Assembly: GCA_944390725.1 (NCBI GenBank)
Contig: CALXQU010000005.1
Span: forward strand, 1 to 64,000
DNA from: an uncultured Spirochaetaceae bacterium
GTDB lineage: Bacteria > Spirochaetota > Spirochaetia > Sphaerochaetales > Sphaerochaetaceae
Reading direction: 5' to 3'
Length of the DNA: 64,000 nt
The position numbers and the translations under genes are program-made. Positions 8,617 to 15,930 of this stretch are shown here, one piece after another (the first letter of the stretch is position 1; the number at the start of each line of letters is the position of its first letter). The notes beneath the pieces are model-generated. The model saw only the letters and a list, made by a program, of their open reading frames with translations, ran no database searches and was not told the DNA's origin.

Positions 8617-8868
8617 TCAAGCCTCCTTCTTCGGTTCTCCAAGAATCATTTCCTGGAAGCGATAAGACGCTATCAGAAGCTCTGTCCAGGAACTGTATCC
8701 AAGAGCCCTTATAAGAACATCCTGCACCTTGTCGGACTTCTTCTTTCCCATGATTACCTGATTCACCAGCGAGGGAGTTACTCCCGCACAGGCCGCTATC
8801 GCCGTCTGGGGAATATGCTTCCTTCCAAGCTGGAAAACAACAAATGTATGAAGAGCTGTATTAATCAT
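8617..8868 (-). CDS. Ner-like / lambda-Cro-type HTH regulator
   Basis: 83-residue DNA-binding protein with a clear helix-turn-helix (IPQTAIAACAGVTPSLVNQVI, about 19-39) and a KKKSDKVQDVLIRALGYSSW segment that resembles the C-terminus of repressor HTH domains. In Mu, Ner sits just upstream of A and turns down early transcription. The position here is equivalent. It abuts the next gene (stop and start adjacent) and overlaps the preceding gene by 4 bases. Confidence 0.7.
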   Translation of the reverse strand: MINTALHTFVVFQLGRKHIPQTAIAACAGVTPSLVNQVIMGKKKSDKVQDVLIRALGYSSWTELLIASYRFQEMILGEPKKEA

Positions 8869-9086
8869 CTTCCTGTCCTCCTTAATAAGGTCTGATAAAG
8901 CCTTCCCTGACCATCCGGAACCACGCCGCCTACAAGCTGATACCCCGCTTCAAGCAGAGGAACAACCTTTGATCTGAGTTCCTTTATCCTTAACGCAGAT
9001 CCGCAAACCACCATGTAATCAGGCCTGTCGATACGGATTTCCGCCGAACAAACCACTCCAGAGAATCCATCTTTCATTTCCTCCAT
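8865..9086 (-). CDS. DUF1737-like small early protein
   Basis: 73-residue protein whose C-terminus (LLEAGYQLVGGVVPDGQGRLYQTLLRR) follows the DUF1737 pattern: a helix, then GW/GY-x-L-x-GG, then a strand with YQ. The function of that family is unknown. The ATG at 9086 has GGAGG seven bases upstream. It belongs to the early operon. Confidence 0.6.
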   Translation of the reverse strand: MEEMKDGFSGVVCSAEIRIDRPDYMVVCGSALRIKELRSKVVPLLEAGYQLVGGVVPDGQGRLYQTLLRRTGR

Positions 9087-9089
9087 CGG

Positions 9090-9161
9090 CTACCTCCAGG
9101 CACTCACCAGACACAGGAGGCACGTCGAGAAGCAGAGAACCATTGCCACAACAAAAAGCAT
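9090..9161 (-). CDS. Possible 23-residue membrane peptide
   Basis: An ATG at 9161 opens a 23-codon frame that is almost wholly hydrophobic (begins MLFVVAMVLCFS and ends in WR). It fits exactly between two early genes, starting 5 bases after one stop codon and ending within the ribosome binding region of the next gene. There is no clear ribosome binding site, so expression would depend on coupling. Single-TM peptides like this are common in phage early operons, but chance is possible. Confidence 0.3.
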   Translation of the reverse strand: MLFVVAMVLCFSTCLLCLVSAWR

Positions 9162-9165
9162 GAGA

Positions 9166-9570
9166 TCAGAGCGCGTTCCGTTCTTCATCGCCATCCTCCG
9201 TCCACGACCTGAAATTCATGATCTCCCAGAACATCTCCTGCGGGTCTCCCCTAAACTGGATCGCACGATCATCCACATAGCATCTGGCTATGGGCTTCGA
9301 ATAAGTAACCGATTCAACAAATTCGATGAGTTTCCATTTTGTCAGCCACGCGACTATTGCCTTATACCCCGCAAGCTCTCTCGCCCTGCAGGAGTAAATA
9401 ACAATGACCATCCCTGCATTCTTCAGCTTCTGGAAAAGCTCTCTTATGCCATTTACGGGAGGATCCGGAAGATCTCCGATGCCCGTCCAGCCTGATCTGT
9501 AACTGGAAACCGTTCCATCAAAATCAAAGGCAATGACCTTATCCATTTCAAAAGCCTTGTAATCGTTCAT
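9166..9570 (-). CDS. HAD-superfamily phosphatase-like protein
   Basis: 134-residue HAD-fold hydrolase. Motif I is FDFDGTV (catalytic Asp pair), motif II is IVIYSCR, and the terminal acidic motif is CYVDDRAI. This short capless type resembles phage HAD proteins that act on nucleotides or on 5'/3' phosphates of nucleic acid. The substrate cannot be told from sequence. The ATG at 9570 overlaps the upstream stop (TGATG) and follows GGAGG. Confidence 0.75.
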   Translation of the reverse strand: MNDYKAFEMDKVIAFDFDGTVSSYRSGWTGIGDLPDPPVNGIRELFQKLKNAGMVIVIYSCRARELAGYKAIVAWLTKWKLIEFVESVTYSKPIARCYVDDRAIQFRGDPQEMFWEIMNFRSWTEDGDEERNAL

Positions 9571-9794
9571 CAGCACACCTCCTTAATGGCTGTTGAAAAT
9601 TTGAGAGGAGCAAGAAGCTTTGCACTATCAAGATCAAGGAATCCACAGCTTCTGCTTCCAACCCAGAAGCCACCATCATGGTTGAATTTCGGACGAGATT
9701 CGCCCCACAGCTTCACGCTGTATTTATCCACTGTCAGATACCTGAACCTGATTACCTTCCTGAGTTCTTCTGTAAGTTCGTCAATCGTCACCAT
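9570..9794 (-). CDS. Small early phage protein, unrecognised
   Basis: 74-residue protein starting at the ATG that follows AAGGAGGAG. The N-terminal third is a charged helix (IDELTEELRKVIRFR) and the rest is beta-rich with WGESRPKF and FWVGSRSCGF. No family is recognised. It is coupled to the HAD gene by a TGATG overlap. Confidence 0.55.
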   Translation of the reverse strand: MVTIDELTEELRKVIRFRYLTVDKYSVKLWGESRPKFNHDGGFWVGSRSCGFLDLDSAKLLAPLKFSTAIKEVC

Positions 9795-9805
9795 GTACTC
9801 CTCCT

Positions 9806-9955
9806 TCAATTAATCGCCACCCTGAAATCCACAATGAAATCGGATGGTATGATTTCTGTTTCTGTTCCAGAGCTGATCTGAATACCACCTTCGACTTCCT
9901 GAACCATGCAGACATCCAGAAACAGCTTTGAGAATCCCTCGATGTATGACACCAT
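9806..9955 (-). CDS. 49-residue early phage protein
   Basis: Frame from ATG 9955 to TGA 9806 (MVSYIEGFSKLFLDV...VDFRVAIN). It fills the gap between two early genes. The following gene's ribosome binding site lies just after its stop codon. The sequence is acidic and beta-rich, with no recognised family. Confidence rests on gap-filling and a plausible composition. Confidence 0.45.
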   Translation of the reverse strand: MVSYIEGFSKLFLDVCMVQEVEGGIQISSGTETEIIPSDFIVDFRVAIN

Positions 9956-9960
9956 AACCG

Positions 9961-10773
9961 TCACACCTCATCCTCCACATAGTCTCTGAGGATGTTAGCG
10001 ACAAGGATTGTCGCGTCCTTCCTTGCCTCTGCAGGAAGCTGTGCTATAGCACCTCTCACCATTACAGGAATTCTGAGAACATTGTTCGGCTCTATGCCTT
10101 TCGGTACTCTGCTCTTGTAGCGCTCTGTCATCTTGTAGAAGCGGTCTGCACCATCACCTGATGTCTCCTCTATGCAGTAATGTCCGATTGAATCGATAAA
10201 GCTGAAGGCAAAAGGTCCTGAAGACGGGTAACCAGCAGATGGAAGTTTTGCTCCATTGAGAATCGAGGGATTCACTTCTGGACGTTTAAAGCCATGCTGG
10301 ATGAGCCATGTATCATAACGGAACTCAAGAGTTTCATTCCAGTTATCCGGCTTCCATCCCGGTTCTCCGTTGATGCGGTGATTATGGATTTCGGTACAGA
10401 CGGCGTTCCAGGCATCCTCTGCCATCTGCTTCATTTCTTCTTTTGTATAAAGACGGTCTTCTTCTGAGTTATAAATAGAAAGGATCTTGTATCCATAGCT
10501 TTTTGAAATGCCAATATCAGCACAGAAACTCCGAAAAGTATGTACACTCTCAACTTGTCCACTGGTGGACAAGTTAGCAGGCACAAGATCGTTTCTTTTC
10601 CCCTGCCCGCCAAGTTCCTGATTCGCCCTAAAACATAACCTTGCAAGCTCAAGCTGATTACGTTCGATTCGGCCTATGAGAAGTCTCCCATAATCCACAA
10701 AATTCTTATAAGAAGACTGCATGGTAAGTGCTTCGCTCTTCTCTTTCTTCTGGACTGCTTTCACTTCTTCCAC
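9961..10773 (-). CDS. First gene of the early operon, unrecognised
   Basis: 270-residue protein starting with GTG at 10773, with AGGAGG 12 bases upstream. A later start at an internal ATG is possible. The N-terminal half is helical and carries RLCFRANQELGG and an HTH-like stretch (SFCADIGISKSYGYKILSIY) of the kind seen in DUF3102-type plasmid and phage proteins. The C-terminal half mentions no known motif. As the first gene transcribed away from the repressor, it is likely an early regulator or host-interaction factor. That is inference. Confidence 0.6.
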   Translation of the reverse strand: MEEVKAVQKKEKSEALTMQSSYKNFVDYGRLLIGRIERNQLELARLCFRANQELGGQGKRNDLVPANLSTSGQVESVHTFRSFCADIGISKSYGYKILSIYNSEEDRLYTKEEMKQMAEDAWNAVCTEIHNHRINGEPGWKPDNWNETLEFRYDTWLIQHGFKRPEVNPSILNGAKLPSAGYPSSGPFAFSFIDSIGHYCIEETSGDGADRFYKMTERYKSRVPKGIEPNNVLRIPVMVRGAIAQLPAEARKDATILVANILRDYVEDEV

Positions 10774-10891
10774 GATTGTTTTTGACCTCCTGCAATAACT
10801 GCGGTAATCTGTAATCGGTTAATTTGTTAACCAAGATTAGGCTAATCAATTTTAGGTTGATAGTCAAGTAAAAATTAGGGTTAAAAGAATT
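10774..10891. promoter_or_regulatory. Divergent early/repressor control region with operator-like palindromes
   Basis: GGTTAA-TTTG-TTAACC (10817-10832) and GATTAG-G-CTAATC (10835-10847) are adjacent perfect inverted repeats. Related half-sites AGGTTGAT and AGGGTTAA follow. For the repressor, TTGATA (10857-10862), a 17-bp spacer and GTTAAA (10880-10885) place the transcript start near its ATG, so the mRNA may be leaderless. The early operon promoter on the other strand must overlap the palindromes. This is a compact lysis-lysogeny switch. Confidence 0.65.
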
Positions 10892-11641
10892 ATGAACGAA
10901 AATTCTACTAATATAAGTCAAAGGCTGAAATTGATTAGATCGGATTTAGGTTTGTCTCAAGTAAAAATGGCAGCTTTGTTTGATATGCCTCAGACGACAT
11001 ATTCAAAATACGAACTGGGTGGTTCTATACCAGAGAAAATACTGCAAGGTTTGCATAGCAAAGGCTACAACATTGTATGGCTAATTACAGGAGAAGGCAG
11101 TATGCGCCTTGAAAATACCCATAATAATGAAGCCGCCGAAGAAGATATCCTCAGAGCCCCGACTGAAGATGAAGAGAGAATATACAGAGAGACTCTTGAA
11201 AAAGGCCAGAAATACAAAATTGAAATCGAGACAAATACCGTCCTCATCCCCATGACCAATATGAAGCTTTCTGCCGGCAAGGGCTGGGATTGGGAGTCTG
11301 ATGAAAGCTTTACAGGGGAACTCCTGCCGGTTCCTGTAAAGATTGCAAGAAGGTTCTCTAAGGACAATCTCATTGCAGCAACCGTCAAAGGAGACAGCAT
11401 GGAACCGACACTTCATGACGGGGAACCTGTTGCATATGTGAAACAGTTCGAAAACGGGGATGGAATCTATGCTCTGGCAATACTTGATGAGGTATATATA
11501 AAAAGGCTGTCAATCGATAAGCTGAAGAAGGAAATCACGATAATCAGCGACAACCCGAAATACCCCGCCAAGACCTACCCTATGGATCAGGAAGGGCTTC
11601 AGGTTCTTGGGAAGGTCGTGTTCTGGATACATGTGGAGTGA
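10892..11641 (+). CDS. LexA/CI-like phage repressor (HTH + S24 peptidase)
   Basis: 249-residue repressor with an N-terminal HTH (LSQVKMAALFDMPQTTYSKYE, about 21-41) and a C-terminal S24 domain. The autocleavage pair Ala-Gly is at about 128-129 (KLSAGKGW), the nucleophile Ser is in GDSMEP (about 169) and the general base Lys is in VYIKRL (about 204). It would hold the early operon off and self-cleave after DNA damage. It is transcribed divergently from the early operon across a 118-bp operator region. Mu itself uses a different, non-cleavable type of repressor, so this switch is lambda-like. Confidence 0.92.
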   Translation: MNENSTNISQRLKLIRSDLGLSQVKMAALFDMPQTTYSKYELGGSIPEKILQGLHSKGYNIVWLITGEGSMRLENTHNNEAAEEDILRAPTEDEERIYRETLEKGQKYKIEIETNTVLIPMTNMKLSAGKGWDWESDESFTGELLPVPVKIARRFSKDNLIAATVKGDSMEPTLHDGEPVAYVKQFENGDGIYALAILDEVYIKRLSIDKLKKEITIISDNPKYPAKTYPMDQEGLQVLGKVVFWIHVE

Positions 11642-11648
11642 AATAGAT

Positions 11649-12020
11649 ATGGATTACCCGTTAAACAAGGAAGAGCTGAAAGAAGTTGAATTTTGTATTG
11701 AAGAAATAAATACAGACTTTTTTGATTTAAGCACTTATATGCTTGAACCAGCGCACCATTATGTATTTGAATTTCTGATACGCTATGATTATTTGCAGGT
11801 AACAGATTCAAACGGAAACGCAATCACAAACCCGCAACGATGGATAACAGAAAAGGTACACGCATCATTCAGCTCGCCAAAAGATAAATTAATCGATGAA
11901 ATAAGAACATGCAATGATAAAGCAAAAGCTCCAATAAACAGAAATCTTGCAATAGGAATTACATCCAGCATAATTTCATTACTGACATTGATTGCTACGC
12001 TAATTGGTTTATTTCGATAA
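11649..12020 (+). CDS. Small C-tail membrane protein (accessory cassette gene 1)
   Basis: 123-residue protein from the ATG at 11649, which follows GGAG. The first 95 residues are soluble and acidic. Residues about 98-121 (AIGITSSIISLLTLIATLIGLF) form one C-terminal transmembrane helix, so the bulk would face the cytoplasm. Eight bases separate it from the repressor and 14 from the NA37-like gene. The cassette is richer in A+T, with AAA and ATA codons, than the phage genes around it, suggesting separate acquisition. No family is recognised. A membrane partner in a defence-type system is possible. Confidence 0.65.
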   Translation: MDYPLNKEELKEVEFCIEEINTDFFDLSTYMLEPAHHYVFEFLIRYDYLQVTDSNGNAITNPQRWITEKVHASFSSPKDKLIDEIRTCNDKAKAPINRNLAIGITSSIISLLTLIATLIGLFR

Positions 12021-12034
12021 AATGGAGGGAAAGC

Positions 12035-13120
12035 ATGAATAATGAAGATCAAAATTTCTCTATTAGGATAGAGAATATCATTGTACACAAAGCTGAAAAG
12101 GAACAATTCAAGAAAACACATCTGCAGCTGAAGGACAAACCTCTTAAAGTTGATAATAACGACGAGAATGATCCAACAGTCTTATTCGTCAGATCCTTTG
12201 TTGAATCTTATCTCCGAAGAAGATCTGGCAAAATCTATGGGGTATTCAATGAAGATACAGTCTCATACCCTTTCCCGAAATTTCTTGAAAAATATATTTC
12301 GGATTTCGATATATACGACCTTTCTGTCAACATGGCAAACCGTTTAAAGATGATGATGGATAATGCGAAGGCTTCCACTGGCGGGTTCATGTTCTGCATG
12401 GATTATTATTACGACGATAAAAGGCATTTTGCGGTAATCCTCCTCACGACAAAAGGAAATACTGGAATCAACGACCAGACCCTTGAGTTGGAGTCCACTT
12501 TCACACTTGATATCGATGAAATAAACATGGCTGTCGATATAAGGCTAGACGAGTGGTTTGAAAGCAGGAAAGAAGAAAACCCAAAATCATATCTCTCATT
12601 TTCTGGAGGAAAAAAGAAAATATCTGACTATTTTCTAAATACAATCGGATGCAAAGACGCTCCAAATGCATCGAAAGCAACATCTGCTTTAGTACAAGGA
12701 ATAATCGGATTTCTCAAAACGAAAAATCTCTCAGTAGAGAGATTCAACGAAATGAAATCTCTTGCGTATCATGCCATCAAAGATAGGGGGAATACAGTAG
12801 ATGTCGAAGAACTAAAATGCACACTCTTTGAAAAACAAGAAGATAGAGATGAGTTCGAGAAGTATCTTGCGAACAACAACATAATACTCCCAGATATAAT
12901 GGATTACGATGCAAGAAGCCTAAAAGGCCTTACACAATATCATATGAAACGAAAGGGCTTCGACATGAGAATTGATAACGATTTCATCGGAACATATCTA
13001 GACTTCTCTGATGGAAGTGCATATCCTCGACTGAAAATAGATGGACTGAAAGATGATATAGAGGCTTATAATAGAACAGGAGTGAATGCAGAAGAATCTG
13101 CGGATCCAATGGATAAATAA
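12035..13120 (+). CDS. NA37/NdpA-family nucleoid-associated protein (cassette gene 2)
   Basis: 361-residue protein resembling the 37-kDa nucleoid-associated family (PF04245, E. coli YejK/NdpA). The N-terminal part is IRIENIIVHK, followed by the SFVESYLRR segment. A beta-rich centre (GGFMFCMDYYYDDKRHFAVILL) and the LDEWFESRKEE...YLSFSGGKKKISDYF block match the family order, with a C-terminal segment ending near DPMDK. The family binds DNA, but its role is not settled. It starts with GGAGG upstream and its stop overlaps the next start. Being in a prophage cassette between two membrane proteins is unusual for a housekeeping nucleoid protein. Confidence 0.75.
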   Translation: MNNEDQNFSIRIENIIVHKAEKEQFKKTHLQLKDKPLKVDNNDENDPTVLFVRSFVESYLRRRSGKIYGVFNEDTVSYPFPKFLEKYISDFDIYDLSVNMANRLKMMMDNAKASTGGFMFCMDYYYDDKRHFAVILLTTKGNTGINDQTLELESTFTLDIDEINMAVDIRLDEWFESRKEENPKSYLSFSGGKKKISDYFLNTIGCKDAPNASKATSALVQGIIGFLKTKNLSVERFNEMKSLAYHAIKDRGNTVDVEELKCTLFEKQEDRDEFEKYLANNNIILPDIMDYDARSLKGLTQYHMKRKGFDMRIDNDFIGTYLDFSDGSAYPRLKIDGLKDDIEAYNRTGVNAEESADPMDK

Positions 13121-14337
13121 TGAAAATTGAAACACGAGCACTTGAAAACATCCTTAATTATGCAAGTGATCTCTGGAATGAAATAAACAGAGGCAGGCAA
13201 GAACTGGTGATAACATTCTCTGGCTTACCTGCTTCTGAATTACACCTTATAAAATCAGTTATAGCGGAAGACTCAATTGAATCATCATCTGAGACTTTTT
13301 CTATCGAAGAAATAGATAAGATAAAGGATCCAATAATCCAGATTTCCATTGATATGGAGAAACTTGGATTCGCCTCAGCAGATATATCAGGAACAATAGA
13401 GAATTATTGTGAAAAGCTGAGGAATGGATTCATTCACAAAGAAGATATACAGATTATAAAATCTCCGCTTATCATATCCTATGCAGAATCCCCTTCTGAG
13501 GAATTAAAAGCTATAGATATAAAAAAGGAATGTTTTGATTTAATAAAAAAGCTTGCCGATAGCAGTGAGATAGGACTTGTCTTCTATTCGGATAAATTTG
13601 TAAAAATACCTGAATATCAATTCTCGTATAAAATAACCCAGCTGTTCAAAACGGATGTTGCCAAAGAGTTCATAAAATACTTCTCCTCTAAAACTGAAGA
13701 AAAAGAAATCTGCTTCAAAGATGAGATAGCAGCTATGGCAGATCCCGCTCGAAAGGAATTAAAAGAAGAAACTTTATTCAGCAATCTTGAAGCATTATTG
13801 CAAAACACTGATGCCAGATATAGAAGATTTGTCAGACGTACATCAGAGGCAAGAGTCGTCACAGAACTGAATGAACTATCTCAGGAATATCTACCAGAGA
13901 TCTCAAATTCAATACAGTCGATGACTGCCGATATATTAGCCCTTGTTGGCAATGTAACAATAATAGCCAATTGCAATTTTGAAGAACCAGTATCAATAAA
14001 GAATCTTCTCTTGTTAAGTATTGCACTTGTCTTAACTATTGTATTCTTTATAATCTCCAAAAGCAGGAAAAGACACCTTGAACTAGTGTACGCTGATTTG
14101 AATGAAGCAGAGCAAGACATGATAAGTCATAATCCCCAAGAGCCGGATGCAACCAAGATACGAGAAAGGATTTCCAAAATAATGAACCAAGCGGAATCTT
14201 CAATAAGAATGTTCAAACTGCTGTCTATCCTTATCTGGCTCCCATTATTCGCAGCCATAGGTTGTTTACTATGGCAAAATTTTATCATGACAAGTACTCA
14301 TGAAATATGGATGCAAACTATAGTCAATCTTATATAG
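13120..14337 (+). CDS. Two-TM membrane protein (cassette gene 3)
   Basis: 405-residue protein whose ATG overlaps the preceding TAA. The first 290 residues are soluble and largely helical, with many Lys, Glu and Ile residues. Two transmembrane helices follow (about 292-312, LLLSIALVLTIVFFIIS; about 368-390, LLSILIWLPLFAAIGCLLW). They flank a charged helical loop (DLNEAEQDMISHNPQ). The family is not recognised. Coupling to the NA37-like gene indicates a shared task. The layout, a large cytoplasmic sensor or effector region anchored by a terminal hairpin, is common in phage-defence membrane effectors. That is inference. Confidence 0.65.
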   Translation: MKIETRALENILNYASDLWNEINRGRQELVITFSGLPASELHLIKSVIAEDSIESSSETFSIEEIDKIKDPIIQISIDMEKLGFASADISGTIENYCEKLRNGFIHKEDIQIIKSPLIISYAESPSEELKAIDIKKECFDLIKKLADSSEIGLVFYSDKFVKIPEYQFSYKITQLFKTDVAKEFIKYFSSKTEEKEICFKDEIAAMADPARKELKEETLFSNLEALLQNTDARYRRFVRRTSEARVVTELNELSQEYLPEISNSIQSMTADILALVGNVTIIANCNFEEPVSIKNLLLLSIALVLTIVFFIISKSRKRHLELVYADLNEAEQDMISHNPQEPDATKIRERISKIMNQAESSIRMFKLLSILIWLPLFAAIGCLLWQNFIMTSTHEIWMQTIVNLI

Positions 14338-14363
14338 AGATTATTTGAGATAAAAAAATCTCT
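14336..14363 (+). terminator. Possible terminator after the accessory cassette
   Basis: AGAGATT (14336-14342) and AATCTCT (14357-14363) form a 7-bp stem overlapping the end of the last cassette gene. There is no long T run, so termination may be weak. Confidence 0.35.
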
Positions 14364-14399
14364 GATTTCATAAAATATCAAATAAAATTCATCCTCAGA

Positions 14400-14426
14400 T
14401 TCCCCTTTAAACTCCTCTGCTACCCT
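14400..14426 (+). promoter_or_regulatory. Late promoter candidate 1
   Basis: TTCCCC (14400-14405), 15 bases, then TACCCT preceded by TGC (14418-14426). The same arrangement is found at 21724 and 23635, each time upstream of a late transcription unit. The short spacer and poor -35 suggest an activator is needed. Confidence 0.4.
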
Positions 14427-14443
14427 GTAGTCAGGAGTTTAAA
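14406..14443 (+). promoter_or_regulatory. 11-bp inverted repeat covering the holin ribosome binding site
   Basis: TTTAAACTCCT (14406-14416) and AGGAGTTTAAA (14433-14443) are perfect inverted repeats ending one base before the holin ATG. The right arm holds the AGGAG ribosome binding site. In RNA the hairpin would hide it. In DNA it could be an operator. It overlaps late promoter candidate 1, and a transcript starting inside the repeat would lack the left arm and be free to translate. Confidence 0.5.
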
Positions 14444-14444
14444 C

Positions 14445-14735
14445 ATGACAGAATTCATACGCGAAGGGCTCTTGATAGCCATCCCTTTTCTCATCGCAAT
14501 CGGAAAAATCGCAAAGAAGTACGGAATGGAGACGAAGTGGATCCCGCTCCTTCTCCTTGGAGTCGGGATAGCAATAGCAACGGTCTACGGCTTCGTTACA
14601 TCCACGCTCACCGGATGGCGTTATTTTGTCGATTCCATCTTCATTACAGGCCTCCTCCAGGGCGCGGTTGTAGCATTCGCATCTATGGGGCTCTATGACA
14701 CCGTAAAGAAGACCGGAGAGACAAAGGCGGCATGA
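14445..14735 (+). CDS. Putative holin
   Basis: 96-residue membrane protein with three hydrophobic stretches (about 6-22, 33-52 and 63-85) and a short charged C-terminus, the size and layout of class I phage holins. It is the first gene of the late rightward block and overlaps the spanin-like pair (ATGA). Holins open the inner membrane to start lysis. No specific holin family is recognised, and no endolysin gene is adjacent. Confidence 0.6.
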   Translation: MTEFIREGLLIAIPFLIAIGKIAKKYGMETKWIPLLLLGVGIAIATVYGFVTSTLTGWRYFVDSIFITGLLQGAVVAFASMGLYDTVKKTGETKAA

Positions 14736-15127
14736 TGTGGAAAAGATCATTGCTGCCATTATTGCTGTCGCTTCTATTGCTGCAGCCTATCTATTCGGCA
14801 GAAAATCCGGATCCAGCAGCAATGACCGACAGCGAGATATACGCGGAGCTCTCGATGATATCAGAGAGACAGCTGAAGAGATGGGAGATGCTGGAAGCAG
14901 AACTTCCTCAGCTGCAGCTGAAATCAGAGACATTGGGGAAGGACTTGGAGACGCTGTCTCTGTCGCTCAATCAGGCAGAGAAGATGCTCAGCGACAGAAC
15001 GGACTTGTTGGAGAACTCAATAGAAGAAATCGAGAACGAAGCACAGACTCTTAAAATCTGGAACATTGTCCTCCTGGTACTCACAGGAGTGGCTGGAGGA
15101 CTAGCAATATGGGCTTTGGCACAGTAA
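14732..15127 (+). CDS. Spanin-like protein, outer frame of a nested pair
   Basis: 131-residue protein starting in the ATGA overlap with the holin. It has a cleavable-looking signal peptide (SLLPLLLSLLLLQPIYSAEN), a long coiled coil (about 30-105) and a C-terminal hydrophobic helix (IVLLVLTGVAGGLAIWAL). This resembles Rz-type lysis proteins that span the envelope, though here a hydrophobic helix is at both ends. A second frame, 14737-15054, is wholly embedded in it. No lipobox cysteine is present, so the lambda scheme is not copied exactly. Confidence 0.6.
   Translation: MMWKRSLLPLLLSLLLLQPIYSAENPDPAAMTDSEIYAELSMISERQLKRWEMLEAELPQLQLKSETLGKDLETLSLSLNQAEKMLSDRTDLLENSIEEIENEAQTLKIWNIVLLVLTGVAGGLAIWALAQ
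14737..15054 (+). CDS. Spanin-like protein, inner nested frame
   Basis: 105-codon frame starting with GTG five bases after the outer gene's ATG and wholly inside it in another reading frame. It encodes an N-terminal transmembrane anchor (EKIIAAIIAVASIAAAYLFG) followed by a charged heptad-type coiled coil ending in ELNRRNRERS. This is the layout of an inner-membrane spanin (Rz). Both frames share the same upstream ribosome binding region. Shadow frames of this length occur by chance here, so coding is not certain. The anchor-plus-coil design argues for it. Confidence 0.45.
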   Translation: MEKIIAAIIAVASIAAAYLFGRKSGSSSNDRQRDIRGALDDIRETAEEMGDAGSRTSSAAAEIRDIGEGLGDAVSVAQSGREDAQRQNGLVGELNRRNRERSTDS

Positions 15128-15176
15128 GCAGGCAGGAAGCGAGATCCTACTTTCATAAACCTCCTTTTGTTCACGT

Positions 15177-15201
15177 CCCACCGGAAACGGTGGGCGTCTT
15201 T
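15177..15201 (+). terminator. Rho-independent terminator after the lysis genes
   Basis: CCCACCG-GAAA-CGGTGGG (15177-15194) is a perfect 7-bp stem with a tetraloop, followed by CGTCTTTA. Confidence 0.7.
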
Positions 15202-15224
15202 ATCCCTCAGATTGAAAGCAGGTG

Positions 15225-15623
15225 ATGTATGAGACCATCGAAGAGAGGTGGCTCATGGAATATATGTCAACTGCAAAAGACCTGGCTGGCCCCTGGGGGC
15301 AATTCGTTCTGCTTATATGCGTAGTCGCAATCATGCTGGGTCTTCTTATCAAGATGATGAAGACTACAGCGGACTCTGTATCAGCTCTCAGAAACGATAT
15401 CAGGGAATTCGAGAAGGAACAGAAGGACAGGGATCTGAAGCAGGATGCTGAAATCCATTTCATCAGGGAAAACTATGTCCGGAAGGAAGATATGTACCGT
15501 GAGCTAGGAGGCTGGAAAACCGAGCTCAACAGGCTTGGAGACAGGATCGACAAGAACCAGCAGGAGAACCAGAAGCTCCTATTGGAACTGACTAAGGCAA
15601 TCAAGGAAGAGAAAGGAGAATAA
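15225..15623 (+). CDS. Single-TM coiled-coil phage protein
   Basis: About 132 residues with one transmembrane helix (FVLLICVVAIMLGLLIKMM) and a long C-terminal coiled coil (about 55-130). Small TM plus coiled-coil proteins (DUF2730-like) sit just before the small terminase in Mu-like phages. The position here is the same, but the family is not certain. The start may instead be the ATG at 15255, which has GAGAGGTGG upstream. Confidence 0.55.
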   Translation: MYETIEERWLMEYMSTAKDLAGPWGQFVLLICVVAIMLGLLIKMMKTTADSVSALRNDIREFEKEQKDRDLKQDAEIHFIRENYVRKEDMYRELGGWKTELNRLGDRIDKNQQENQKLLLELTKAIKEEKGE

Positions 15624-15627
15624 CAGA

Positions 15628-15927
15628 ATGATGCCAGCACAGGTAAAGAAGGAATTCAGAGGAGAGATTCTCTCTTTCCTCTATGGAATACATCCGCTTG
15701 CTATATCGCAGGTGTCGATATATCAGACGTATTTTCAGTACTACAGGACAGAGGATATCGACAAGATCCTCGAGTATCTCGTTGAGAAAGGATATGTAGA
15801 GGAAGGGCTGATACAGCCGCCAAACACGATGTTCGAACTTGTAAAGAACTACAAGATCACACCTGCGGGAATCGACCTCCTGGACGGGACAATACAGGAT
15901 CCCGGAATCATCTTCGTGAGGAGGTAA
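15628..15927 (+). CDS. Winged-helix phage protein
   Basis: 99-residue protein with a winged-helix pattern: helices in EILSFLYGIHPLAISQVSIYQTY and DIDKILEYLVEKGYVEEG, then a wing (NYKITPAGIDLLDGT). Such a protein often precedes the DUF3486 terminase subunit in Mu-like phages. It may regulate late genes or help packaging. Well spaced GGAG precedes the ATG. Confidence 0.65.
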   Translation: MMPAQVKKEFRGEILSFLYGIHPLAISQVSIYQTYFQYYRTEDIDKILEYLVEKGYVEEGLIQPPNTMFELVKNYKITPAGIDLLDGTIQDPGIIFVRR

Positions 15928-15930
15928 TCC

